The notes under the pieces are model-generated. The model was not told the origin of the DNA. It saw nothing but the letters and a program-made list of their open reading frames with translations, and searched no databases. The translations under genes were made by a program, and so were the position numbers. A DNA stretch of 64,000 nucleotides, taken from Paractinoplanes atraurantiacus. GTDB lineage: Bacteria > Actinomycetota > Actinomycetes > Mycobacteriales > Micromonosporaceae. Each line of letters begins with the position of its first letter. Position 1 is the stretch's first letter. Of the stretch, positions 1 through 7,853 are shown piece by piece. Where the stretch lies: the NCBI RefSeq assembly GCF_900215205.1, contig NZ_OBDY01000034.1, forward strand, positions 60,953-124,952. Direction: 5' to 3'.

Positions 1-804
1 CTGCAACCCGAGGACGTGGGGCTGCCCCGCGGGCAGCGGCGGCGCACCCGCGGCCTGCGCCGCGAGGAGGTGGCGGTGCTCAGCGACATGTCGATCGACT
101 ACTACAGCCGGCTCGAGCAGCCGCGCGGCCCGCACCCGTCCGAGCAGATGCTGGGCGCGATCGCCCGCGGCCTGCGCCTGTCGCTGGAGGAGCGCGACCA
201 CCTGTTCGAGCTGGCCGGCTACGCGACGCCGCGCCGGGTGGCCGACAGCGAGCACGTCAACCCGGGCATGATGCGCATCTTCGACGGCCTTCAGGACTCG
301 GCCGCGATGGTCGTCTCCCCTCTGGGGGAGACGCTGCTGCAAACCCGCCTCGCGGTGGCCCTGGTCGGCGACGAGAGCATCTACACGGGACTCGACCGCA
401 GCAAGCACTACCGCTGGTTCACCGACCCGTCCACCCGCTCGCTGTACCCGCGCGACGAGTGGGACGAGCAGAGCCGCCTCATCGTCGCCGACCTGCACGC
501 CTCCTACACCCGCGACGGCCAGGACTCACGGGCCGGTGCGATCGTGGATGCCCTCCTGGCCGCCAGCCCGTCGTTCGCCGCGCTGTGGAAGGGGCACCCG
601 GTCGCCGGACCCTACTGCGGCCCGGTGCGGCTGCTGCACCCGGAGGTCGGTCCGCTGGAACTGGACTGCCAGCGGCTCGTCGACCCGGACCGGTCGCAGC
701 AGCTCGTCGTCTACACCGCGAAGCCGGGTTCACTGTCCCAGGAGAGGCTGCGACTGCTGTCGGTCATCGGGACAGCAACCAGTCCTGGTACCGCGTCGTG
801 GTGA
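1..804 (+). CDS. XRE-family HTH regulator with MmyB-like ligand domain (5' truncated)
   Basis: Open from the first base in frame 1, so the true start lies upstream of the window. The visible N-terminus (GQRRRTRGLRREEVAVL) is the hallmark start of the actinobacterial XRE regulators. It runs into a helix-turn-helix (SIDYYSRLEQPRGPHPS) and a glycolytic-like conserved stretch RGLRLSLEERDHLFELAGY. The rest, about residues 90-255, matches the PAS-like MmyB ligand-binding domain of this family (AALWKGHPV, GPVRLLHPEVG, LVVYTAKPGS). Members usually repress or activate an adjacent short-chain reductase gene. Here the 3' end overlaps the convergent NmrA-like reductase by 41 bases, which fits that pairing. 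Only a few N-terminal residues should be missing. Ligand unknown. Confidence 0.85.
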   Translation: MQPEDVGLPRGQRRRTRGLRREEVAVLSDMSIDYYSRLEQPRGPHPSEQMLGAIARGLRLSLEERDHLFELAGYATPRRVADSEHVNPGMMRIFDGLQDSAAMVVSPLGETLLQTRLAVALVGDESIYTGLDRSKHYRWFTDPSTRSLYPRDEWDEQSRLIVADLHASYTRDGQDSRAGAIVDALLAASPSFAALWKGHPVAGPYCGPVRLLHPEVGPLELDCQRLVDPDRSQQLVVYTAKPGSLSQERLRLLSVIGTATSPGTASW

Positions 805-1507
805 TCACGGCGTCGTCCCGGGCGATGATGGCGTCGCCGGTCACCGCCGCGAACAGGCCGGCGCTCTCGTCCACCACGACGGGGCGCCGGTCGCCCTGGA
901 ACGCCAGGGTGACCCGGCCGAGCTCGTCGAGCGAGAAGACCTCGGGGCCCGCGTAGTTCCGTACACCCATGAGGGGCTCACCCACCGCGACGTCGGCCAC
1001 CGCCTTGGCCACCTCGGCCGAGGCCATCGGCTGCACGAGCGTCGAGGGCAGGCGTACGGCAGTCTCGTCCGAGGTCCACGACATGGCCGCGCTCACGAAC
1101 TCGAAGAACTGCGTCGCCCGCACGATCGAGTACGGGATCTTCTCCTCCTGCTCGAGCAGGCTCTCCTGCAACACCTTGGCCTGGTAGTAGGCGAGATCCG
1201 GCACCTGGTCGACGCCGACGATGGACAGGATGACGATGTGCTCGGTGCCGGCGTCCTCGGCCTCGTCGAGCAGGTTCTCCATGGTCTCGCGGAAGAAGAC
1301 GGCCGAGGCCTCGTCGAAGGTCGGCGAGTTCGTCAGGTTGACGACGACCTCGGCGCCCTTGATGGCTTCCGCGACACCCTTGTTCCCGACCAGATCGACC
1401 CCGTTCGACAGCGAGTACGGGGTCGCGTCGTGGCCCTGCGCGCTGAGACGCTTGACGACCTGCGAGCCGATGAGCCCGGTGCCGCCGATGACAGCGATCT
1501 TCTTCAT
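764..1507 (-). CDS. NmrA-like NAD(P)-binding SDR family oxidoreductase
   Basis: Protein of 247 residues starting MKKIAVIGGTGLIGSQVVK. The glycine-rich Rossmann motif GGTGLIG lies at residues 8-14, with atypical-SDR features after it (NLTNSPTFDEAS, IVGVDQVPDLAYYQAK) in which the Y-x-x-x-K pair of the SDR active site is visible. Such proteins bind NAD(P)H and act as small-molecule reductases or redox-sensing regulators; the substrate cannot be told. The ATG at 1507 was chosen over the longer open frame because GGAGGA sits seven bases upstream. The gene converges on and overlaps the XRE regulator gene, a common regulator/reductase pair in actinomycetes. Confidence 0.85.
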   Translation of the reverse strand: MKKIAVIGGTGLIGSQVVKRLSAQGHDATPYSLSNGVDLVGNKGVAEAIKGAEVVVNLTNSPTFDEASAVFFRETMENLLDEAEDAGTEHIVILSIVGVDQVPDLAYYQAKVLQESLLEQEEKIPYSIVRATQFFEFVSAAMSWTSDETAVRLPSTLVQPMASAEVAKAVADVAVGEPLMGVRNYAGPEVFSLDELGRVTLAFQGDRRPVVVDESAGLFAAVTGDAIIARDDAVITTTRYQDWLLSR

Positions 1508-1583
1508 GGTTCGGTCCTCCGTGGTCCTGGCGACTTCGTTCGCCGCTAGGACCACGGGGCCGGGCATGACGTGACAGGCTGGT

Positions 1584-4214
1584 TCATCGGTATGGCCTCA
1601 GGGAGACCGGGCCGAGCAGTCCGTACGCCTGCCGGGTGGCGATGCCGAACACCGCGGGACTGGTCGTGCGCAGGCGGTTGAGCAACGTCGTGGCCACCTC
1701 GACCTCGATCGTGTTGCGGCCCTTTCGCAGGGCCAGGTCGGCCACCGGCTCCAGCACGTCGATCGGCGGCAGCAGGCGCCCGTTGACGCGCACCCGGCAG
1801 GTGTCGACCACCTTGCCGAGCGACAGCAGCGCCCGCCCGGCCCGATCGGCGGTGACGGTCGTGCGGTAGGTGCCGATGCCGGAGACGTCGGCCAGCTCGG
1901 GGATCGACGACCACGGCAGCGGGTCGGTGAGCGTCACCTGATGTGTGGTGACGCCGGTCGGCTGCCAGTCCTCGACCGACAGCTCCCAGCCCGTCACCGC
2001 GACCGCGGGCTCGCTGAAGGTGCGGGCCGGGATGTCGGCGCGGCCTCGCTGGAAGGCCAGCAGCATCGACTGGCCGGGCTGGAGGGTGGCCCGCACACGC
2101 ACCCGGTTCCCGTCGCGTGTGTGGGCCACGCCGTGCTTCTCGCCGGTCCACGCGTCGATCCGGACCGGCACCGACGACCGCGACGCCGTGGTGAGCCACA
2201 CGTCCTGGTCGATCGCCGTGATGGTCCGGTTCTCGGCGTGCCGCGCGTTGGCCAGGTAGTAGTAGTCCTTGTCGCCGTCGACCCGGTGCACGGTCATCAG
2301 CGACGACCGCTCGTACTCCACGTCCCGTGTCACTCCGGCCGCCTCCAGTGCGGCCGGTACACCGGTCTGATCGGCGACGACCCTCGTCGACGGGGATGCG
2401 AGCAGTTCGGCGACGAGGAGCTGGAGCGGGGCCGGGTGCACGTCGGCCCAGTTGCCGATGACGACGATCGGGAGCCCGGCCTTGGCCAGCGCCAGGAGCT
2501 GGTGAGCCGCCCGTACGGAAAGCGTGTGGTCCTTGCCCCGGAAGGCGTCGCCGTCCAGGATAAGGGCTTTGTAGCGGGGCGGGCCGAGGCGTCCATCGCG
2601 GACCTTCGCGGCCGGCAGCGCGAGCGACGCCTCGTCGGTGAAGCCGTGCGTCCAGCCGATCGGGATGCCGTCGTTCGTCGCCCAGGGCGCGCCGATCCCG
2701 GTCGCCGTCCAGCCTTTCTGCCGGAAGAAGACGAGGTCGGCCCGGGCGGTCCCGCTCTGCAGGAGCTCCTGGGTCCGCGCGAACCAGCCGGCCACGTCGC
2801 GCGCGTGCCGCCACGTCGGCTGCCGCGGTCCCCAGGCCTCGGCGTATCCGATGCCGTTGCCGTTGTAGGGCGAGAACGCCGCGAAACCGGGCCACGCGGC
2901 GCCCGGCGCGTCCTTGTAGGCGAAGCCGTGCAGCACCGCCTGGTTCACGCCGCCGGCGAAGACGCTGCCCATCGTCTGGAGGACCTTGTTCCACGTCGTG
3001 CTGTAGGCGCCGTTCGCGTACGCGGCCGACTCGCACGAGAGGATCCGCTTGCCGGCCATGTCACGGGCCGAGGCGAGCACCCGGTAGTCGTCCAGGTTTT
3101 TGAAGCCGAGCGACTCGCCCTCGGCCACGTCGAGCAGGGTGGCACTGCGGATGGCGTCGGTCGACAGCCCGTACGGCTGGGCCCGCAGCTGAAGCCCGAG
3201 CCGGTGGGCGAAGTCGCGCAGCGGGATCAGGTGGTGCTCGTGGTAGAGGTCGGACAGCACCTGGTTGAAGGCGTCGCGCACATGGTTGGACGTGTCGGAG
3301 TCGAACGAGTAGAGGTACTTGCCCTTGGGGTTCAGCAGGATCGGCAGATAGGGGAGCAGGTCGGTGCCGGTGCGCCGGGCGAACTCGGCCGGCATCGCGG
3401 GTGTCCAGAGCGTCCAGTCGGTCTCCAGCTCGAGGGAGTCCTCGAAGAGGTCGCCGCCGGCCTGCCGCAGCAGCTGCCGGATCGGCCCGGTGAGCACGAG
3501 CTCGTTCCAGGCGTCGATGACCGCCCTGGTGCCGGCCGCGCTGAAGTGGTCGACCACATAGGACGGCGGAACGGTGTGCGGGCCGCCCTCCGGCTCCTGC
3601 CCGGAGCCGCGCACGGTGTAGGTGAACAGCAGCCACGATCCGCCGTCCACGGTCGCCGTGACCTGCCCGCCGGCCGGGGTCAGGGTTCGTACCGAGGCCG
3701 GGTCGAGCGTGGTACCGGAGACGATCCGGGCGATCTGCACGGCGAACACGTCATCCGCGACCGGCGCGGTGATGCTCGACGTGAACGGGGTGACGGTGTG
3801 CACGAGCTCCTTGGCCGCGGCCGGGTCGTCCGGCGTGATGCCCGGAACGGCGGCCGGCCAGCTCGGGCCGACGGCCAGGTCGATCGTCAGCCCGCGCCGC
3901 TTGGCCTGGCGCAGCGCCGACTCGACGGCGTCGCGCCAGGGCCGGGTGCCCCAGCCGTGCCCGGCCGCGTCGAGGTCGGCGCGGACACTGTGGTGCACGT
4001 CCTGGATCTCGGCGCCGGCGAAACCGGCGTCGGCCATCTGGTCGATCTCACGGGCGATCTCGGCCGGGTCGACCAGGCCGTGCGGCCACCACCAGCGGAA
4101 CTTGGCGCCGGTGCCGGCGGCCTTGGCCGGGGTGGCCGCGGCGGCGGCGGAGGCGGGCGCGTTCGTGGCCAGCGCGGCGGCCGCGCCCAGAGCTATGACG
4201 GTACGGCGTTTCAT
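1584..4214 (-). CDS. Secreted GH106-like glycoside hydrolase (alpha-L-rhamnosidase type)
   Basis: Protein of 876 residues. The N-terminus MKRRTVIALGAAAALATNA is a twin-arginine/Sec-type signal peptide followed by an Ala-rich cleavage zone, so the enzyme is exported. Immediately after comes FRWWWPHGLVDPAEIAREID, the conserved opening of the glycosyl hydrolase 106 family, then EIQDVHHS and a long TIM-barrel-like region (YLPILLNPKGKYLYSFDSD, RILSCESAAYANGAYSTTWN). The last 200 residues look like a galactose-binding beta-sandwich (RVRVNGRLLPPIDVLEP). Family members release L-rhamnose from plant pectin or glycoconjugates. Start at 4214 has GGAGCC upstream; the longer open frame adds 13 residues before the twin arginine. 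Two LacI-type boxes lie upstream, suggesting sugar-responsive repression. Exact substrate is inferred. Confidence 0.72.
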   Translation of the reverse strand: MKRRTVIALGAAAALATNAPASAAAAATPAKAAGTGAKFRWWWPHGLVDPAEIAREIDQMADAGFAGAEIQDVHHSVRADLDAAGHGWGTRPWRDAVESALRQAKRRGLTIDLAVGPSWPAAVPGITPDDPAAAKELVHTVTPFTSSITAPVADDVFAVQIARIVSGTTLDPASVRTLTPAGGQVTATVDGGSWLLFTYTVRGSGQEPEGGPHTVPPSYVVDHFSAAGTRAVIDAWNELVLTGPIRQLLRQAGGDLFEDSLELETDWTLWTPAMPAEFARRTGTDLLPYLPILLNPKGKYLYSFDSDTSNHVRDAFNQVLSDLYHEHHLIPLRDFAHRLGLQLRAQPYGLSTDAIRSATLLDVAEGESLGFKNLDDYRVLASARDMAGKRILSCESAAYANGAYSTTWNKVLQTMGSVFAGGVNQAVLHGFAYKDAPGAAWPGFAAFSPYNGNGIGYAEAWGPRQPTWRHARDVAGWFARTQELLQSGTARADLVFFRQKGWTATGIGAPWATNDGIPIGWTHGFTDEASLALPAAKVRDGRLGPPRYKALILDGDAFRGKDHTLSVRAAHQLLALAKAGLPIVVIGNWADVHPAPLQLLVAELLASPSTRVVADQTGVPAALEAAGVTRDVEYERSSLMTVHRVDGDKDYYYLANARHAENRTITAIDQDVWLTTASRSSVPVRIDAWTGEKHGVAHTRDGNRVRVRATLQPGQSMLLAFQRGRADIPARTFSEPAVAVTGWELSVEDWQPTGVTTHQVTLTDPLPWSSIPELADVSGIGTYRTTVTADRAGRALLSLGKVVDTCRVRVNGRLLPPIDVLEPVADLALRKGRNTIEVEVATTLLNRLRTTSPAVFGIATRQAYGLLGPVSLRPYR

Positions 4215-4240
4215 CGGGTGGGCTCCAGCTTCGCGGTGGA

Positions 4241-4252
4241 GAAATCGTTTCA
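4241..4252. promoter_or_regulatory. LacI-type operator-like box 1 upstream of GH106 gene
   Basis: GAAATCGTTTCA, read on the minus strand as TGAAACGATTTC: a near-palindrome around a central CG of the type bound by LacI-family sugar repressors. It lies 27 bases upstream of the hydrolase ATG. No regulator gene adjoins it inside the window, so the binder is unknown. Confidence 0.4.
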
Positions 4253-4296
4253 ACCAGAACGGCCCCAGCGGCCAATGATCCGGTGGAGCGTGGTTG

Positions 4297-4308
4297 TGAA
4301 ACGTTTTA
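4297..4308. promoter_or_regulatory. LacI-type operator-like box 2 upstream of GH106 gene
   Basis: TGAAACGTTTTA, with the perfect core AAACGTTT, spaced 56 bases (centre to centre) from box 1 and in an unusually AT-rich stretch for this DNA. Two similar boxes in one leader are typical of LacI-family looping or cooperative control. This is pattern recognition only. Confidence 0.4.
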
Positions 4309-4924
4309 ACGAGGTGGTAACGATCACGTTAATGTGCCGTCATCAATCACGTCAATAGCCCTTGATGGATGCGGGCGACCCGGCCGTTGCTGACGTTCAC
4401 CAACTGGCTCTCGTCGTGCCAGGAGGGATCGCAGGCACAGCCGATGGGCGGAAGGCCGCCCCGCGCCGCCCGGCCTCTCCGGGCCGGAGGGTGAGCAACC
4501 GGGAGAAGCCCCGGCGGCGAGGGACGCGACCCAGGAACGGCCGCGACAGCGTTCCCCTCGGCCCGCACGCACACGCCGGCTTCGGCGGCGAGCTCGACTC
4601 CGCCGCTCAGCACCCGCCTCGCTCGGCGCGTAGCAGTTCACCTCATCGAAGAGGGCGTCATGCACGACCACATCGGACGCCGCACTTGAGGAGGGCAGCG
4701 GCTGGTCCAGTCCGCGACGCCGGTTCGCTTGCGGCGCGCCGCGCGAGGCCGCGGCCCCACCGCACCCGAACCCGCTGAACGGCGATCACCGTCACATCGC
4801 GACGTCCGAGCCGATCGGCAACCACCCACTTCCGCGCCACCGCCCTCCTTCTCGGTCGGCTGAGTGCCGTCCGGGGGCGCCGGGGGAGTTCGCGGACAGC
4901 GGTTCGGCGCTGAGCTCGTGAAAG
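4309..4924. other. Intergenic stretch without a convincing gene
   Basis: About 600 bases between the GH106 leader and the next membrane protein gene. Short open frames exist on both strands (for example 4347-4613 and 4658-4840, minus), but they lack a ribosome site, a recognisable domain and consistent codon use. The 4658-4840 frame begins MARKWVVADRLGRRDVTVIA, which looks gene-like for about 20 residues and then decays, so a remnant of a small gene is possible. No tRNA, terminator or repeat was seen. Confidence 0.4.
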
Positions 4925-5626
4925 TCAGGGGCGGGTGCGGCGGGCGCGGGGTGGCAGCTGGATGCCGGCGTGGGTGCGCAGGGCGGGCTGGGTGCGGGGG
5001 CGCCGGCGGCCGGAACCGGGGCGGGGGCGGACCTGAAGGTCGATGGTCGACTTGGTCTCGGACTCCGTGCCGCGGCCGGGGCGGCGGTACAGGTCGTGGG
5101 CCTCGGGGGTGGTGTCCTCGGTGGGGGCGAAGCCGGGCATCTCGGGGAGCGGTGACGGCTCCGGCGTCAGGGTGGCGGGCTGGAAGCGTGCGAAGGACGG
5201 CTCTTTGGCACTGAAGAGAACGAAAGCGGCGATCAGGTTGGCGATGACGAAGACCGCGGTCACCGGGCCGAGCATCAGGGAACGCCACAGCAGCGCGGAG
5301 ATGAGCACCGCCACGACGGCGGCGCCCACGGCCGCGGCCGCGCCGCCGTGGCGGGCGAGCTGCGCGCCGCTGCGGGTGAGGCCGTAGGTGGCGGCCGCGC
5401 AGGCCGCGCCGCCCACGCCGGCGAGGACCCAGCTACCCACGTACGGCCACAGGCGAGCCCACGTGCCGGTCTCGTCCGCGAAGACGAACATCAGGAACGG
5501 CACGCCGACGACGGCGATCGCCAGGAACAGGACGGCGTCGACCGTGACCACGACGGCGGCGCTCGTCACCTTGTCCATCCGGCGGCGCGCGCCGGCCAGC
5601 TCCGTCGTCTCGATGACGTCGACCAT
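4925..5626 (-). CDS. Multi-pass membrane protein of unknown function
   Basis: Protein of 233 residues. Residues 1-20 are charged and cytosolic-looking, followed by four hydrophobic segments (about 22-46, 63-85, 95-112 and 118-142). The C-terminal tail of about 85 residues is Pro/Arg-rich and low in complexity (PEPSPLPEMPGFAPTED, then many RRP and TQP runs), probably disordered and cytoplasmic. No catalytic motif was recognised. It sits just downstream of, and on the same strand as, the DHA2 exporter gene with a gap of 57 bases, so cotranscription is possible. Function unknown; the membrane topology is the only solid statement. Confidence 0.6.
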   Translation of the reverse strand: MVDVIETTELAGARRRMDKVTSAAVVVTVDAVLFLAIAVVGVPFLMFVFADETGTWARLWPYVGSWVLAGVGGAACAAATYGLTRSGAQLARHGGAAAAVGAAVVAVLISALLWRSLMLGPVTAVFVIANLIAAFVLFSAKEPSFARFQPATLTPEPSPLPEMPGFAPTEDTTPEAHDLYRRPGRGTESETKSTIDLQVRPRPGSGRRRPRTQPALRTHAGIQLPPRARRTRP

Positions 5627-5683
5627 CGTCCATGCCCCCCAGCGTCTTTGAGCAGGAACCGTAACCCATGGACGCCAGCGGGC

Positions 5684-7216
5684 TCAGTGCGGTCGCGCCG
5701 AAGCCGTTTCGCGAGCGCCGGGCTCGTCGGCGAGCTCCCCCGTGGGTGCGGGCCCGGAGGGGACCAGCTTCCAGGCGAGAGCGCCGGCGACGAGCAGCAG
5801 GACGGCCGCGACGATCGAGGTCGCCTGCATGGCGTGGGAGAAGGCGTCGCGGGCCGCGTCCAGAAGCGCGTTGCCGCTCAGGGCCTGGGTGGCCGACGCG
5901 AGCGACTCCTCGACGGCTGTCCTCGCCGTGCCGGGCAGGGCGGAGAGGTCGGGCAGCGACGCCCGGTAGAGCACCGTGTGCAACGTGCCCAGCAAGGCGA
6001 TTCCCGTTGCCACGCCCAGCTCGTACGCCATCTCGGAGACCGCCGAGGCGGAACCCGCCCGCTGCGGCGGGACCGAGGCCAGGATCGCGTCGGTCGAGGC
6101 CGTGAACGCGATGCCGACGCCGAGGCCGACGATGACCAGGCCCACGGCCAGCACGCCGAAGCCGGGCGCGCCCTCGCCGACCGTCAGCACCGCGAAGCCG
6201 GCCGCCGTGACCAGCAGGGACAGGCCGAGGGAGCGGCCGACGCCGAGGCGGTTCATCACGCGGACGGCGATGACGACCACGGCGATCGACGCCAGCGTCA
6301 ACGGGAGCTCGCGCAGGCCGGCCTGCAGCGGTGAGTAGCCGCGGACCAGTTGGAGGTACTGCGAGAAGAAGAACAGCAGACCGCTGAACGCGAAGATGGC
6401 GATCACGCTGGCCGCGACCGTGCCGCTGAAGGCCGGCCGGGCGAAGAGCGTGACGTCGACCAGCGGCGAGGTGAGCCGCCGCTGGCGCCGCACGAACCAC
6501 GTGCCGGCGGCCAGGCCGATCAGCGCCGCCGCGAGCGAGGAGGCGTTCACACCCGAGTGGGCGGCCTCCTTCACGGCCCACACCAGCGGGACGATCGCGG
6601 CGACCGAAAGCAGTGCGCTCAGCGGGTCGAAGCGGCCCGGCGCGGGGTCGCGGGACTCCGGCACGAGCACGAAGACGGCCGCCAGCACCAGCAGCATGAT
6701 GGGCACGTTGATGACGAAGACCGAGCCCCACCAGAAGTGCTCCAGCAGGAGGCCGCCGACCAGCGGGCCGAGCGCGGCGCCGCCGGAGGCGCCGGCCGAC
6801 CAGATGGCGATGGCCCGGGTGCGCAGCCGCGGCTCCGGGAAGATGTTGCGGACCAGCGAGAGCGTGGACGGCATGAGCGTCGCGCCGGCCACGCCGAGCA
6901 GCGCCCGGGCGGCGATGAGCCAGCCCGCGGTGGGCGCGAAGGCGGCCAGCAGCGAGGCCGCGCCGAAGCCGGTCACGCCCAGCAGGAGCAGGCGCTTGCG
7001 CCCGATGCGGTCGGCCAGCGTGCCCATGCTGATGAGCAGCCCGGCCAGCGCGAACGAGTAGACGTCGCCGATCCAGAGCAGCTGGTTGCTGGTCGGCGCC
7101 AGGTCCGCCGTGAGCGCCGGCACCGCCAGCGCCAGCACTGTGCCGTCCACCGCCAGCAGGGTCACCGCCAGCGTCAGGGCGGCGAGCGCACCCCAGCGGC
7201 GTCCGTTCGAAGTCAT
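5684..7216 (-). CDS. MFS drug exporter, DHA2 (EmrB/QacA) family
   Basis: Protein of 510 residues, the usual length for 14-helix drug:proton antiporters. The first helix carries the family motif LAVDGTVLALAVP (residues 21-33). The loop after helix 2 carries motif A, GTLADRIGRKR (about 65-75), and helix 5 has the GASGGAALGPLVGGLL antiporter motif C. It should export hydrophobic or cationic compounds from the cell membrane. A TetR repressor gene is transcribed divergently, and two matching inverted repeats lie between the two starts, so expression is very likely induced by the transported compound. Substrate unknown. Confidence 0.88.
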   Translation of the reverse strand: MTSNGRRWGALAALTLAVTLLAVDGTVLALAVPALTADLAPTSNQLLWIGDVYSFALAGLLISMGTLADRIGRKRLLLLGVTGFGAASLLAAFAPTAGWLIAARALLGVAGATLMPSTLSLVRNIFPEPRLRTRAIAIWSAGASGGAALGPLVGGLLLEHFWWGSVFVINVPIMLLVLAAVFVLVPESRDPAPGRFDPLSALLSVAAIVPLVWAVKEAAHSGVNASSLAAALIGLAAGTWFVRRQRRLTSPLVDVTLFARPAFSGTVAASVIAIFAFSGLLFFFSQYLQLVRGYSPLQAGLRELPLTLASIAVVVIAVRVMNRLGVGRSLGLSLLVTAAGFAVLTVGEGAPGFGVLAVGLVIVGLGVGIAFTASTDAILASVPPQRAGSASAVSEMAYELGVATGIALLGTLHTVLYRASLPDLSALPGTARTAVEESLASATQALSGNALLDAARDAFSHAMQATSIVAAVLLLVAGALAWKLVPSGPAPTGELADEPGARETASARPH

Positions 7217-7229
7217 GCTCGAACATTAG

Positions 7230-7266
7230 CCGACCATCTGGTCGGTAGTACAGACCAAACGGTCGG
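7230..7266. promoter_or_regulatory. Two tandem TetR operators between the exporter and its repressor
   Basis: Two 16-base sites sharing the pattern C-N-GACCA-N-N-N-GGTCGG. The first, CCGACCATCTGGTCGG at 7230-7245, is a perfect inverted repeat with 7-base arms. The second, CAGACCAAACGGTCGG at 7251-7266, keeps the GACC/GGTC arms. The sites start 21 bases apart, two helical turns, so two dimers would bind the same face. Both lie between the divergent starts at 7216 and 7284, as expected for autorepression and repression of the exporter. Confidence 0.8.
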
Positions 7267-7283
7267 CTACTACTGTGATCTGC

Positions 7284-7853
7284 ATGCCTCCTCGTGAACG
7301 GGACACCGCCCGCACGCGGCGCACGGTGCTCGACGCCGCCGCGCGCACCGTGGCCAAGCAGGGCGCCGGTGTGAGCCTCGACGTCATCGCCCGTGAGGCG
7401 GGAGTCTCCAAGAGCGGTCTGCTCCACCACTTCCGCAGCCGCGACCAACTGCTCCTCGCGCTGGCGCAGGATCAGGTCGACACCTTCGCGGCCGAGGTCC
7501 GCGCGGCGGTCGACCCGGCCGATCACGCGGCGGGGCGCCTCGTCCGGGCGTACGTCAAAGCGATTTTCGACAGTCTCGGCGACGACACGGCGATCTCGGA
7601 GCACCTGCTGCTGTCGGCCGCCCTGTCGACCGTGCCCGGGGTGGCCGAGATCCTCCAGCGGGACGCGCGGCAGTGGGAGGCGGCGTTCACTTCCGACGGC
7701 CTGCACCCCGACCGGGTCCTGATCATCACGAAGGCCGCCGACGGCGCCTCGCTGGCCACTCTCTACGAGGGTGGCAGCAACCCCGCGGCCCTGGAGCGGA
7801 CGCGGGAGTTGCTGCTCTCCATGACCAGGGGCGAGGGCTCGTTCACGGGATGA
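7284..7853 (+). CDS. TetR-family repressor of the adjacent DHA2 exporter
   Basis: Protein of 189 residues. The N-terminal TetR DNA-binding domain spans about residues 8-58, with a clear helix-turn-helix (VSLDVIAREAGVSKSGLLHH) and the following FRSRDQLLLAL. The remainder is the variable ligand-binding and dimerisation domain. Start taken at the ATG at 7284, three codons after a possible GTG, because MPPRERDTARTRRTV is the normal beginning of the fold. There is no strong Shine-Dalgarno, so a leaderless transcript is possible. It is divergent from the drug exporter and should bind the two inverted repeats at 7230-7266. The 3' end overlaps the peroxidase gene by 11 bases. Confidence 0.88.
   Translation: MPPRERDTARTRRTVLDAAARTVAKQGAGVSLDVIAREAGVSKSGLLHHFRSRDQLLLALAQDQVDTFAAEVRAAVDPADHAAGRLVRAYVKAIFDSLGDDTAISEHLLLSAALSTVPGVAEILQRDARQWEAAFTSDGLHPDRVLIITKAADGASLATLYEGGSNPAALERTRELLLSMTRGEGSFTG

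Noticed and set aside
4324..4924. Several small open frames between the GH106 gene and the membrane protein
   Set aside because: Inconsistent codon use, no Shine-Dalgarno, no recognisable motif. Kept only as a possible gene remnant.
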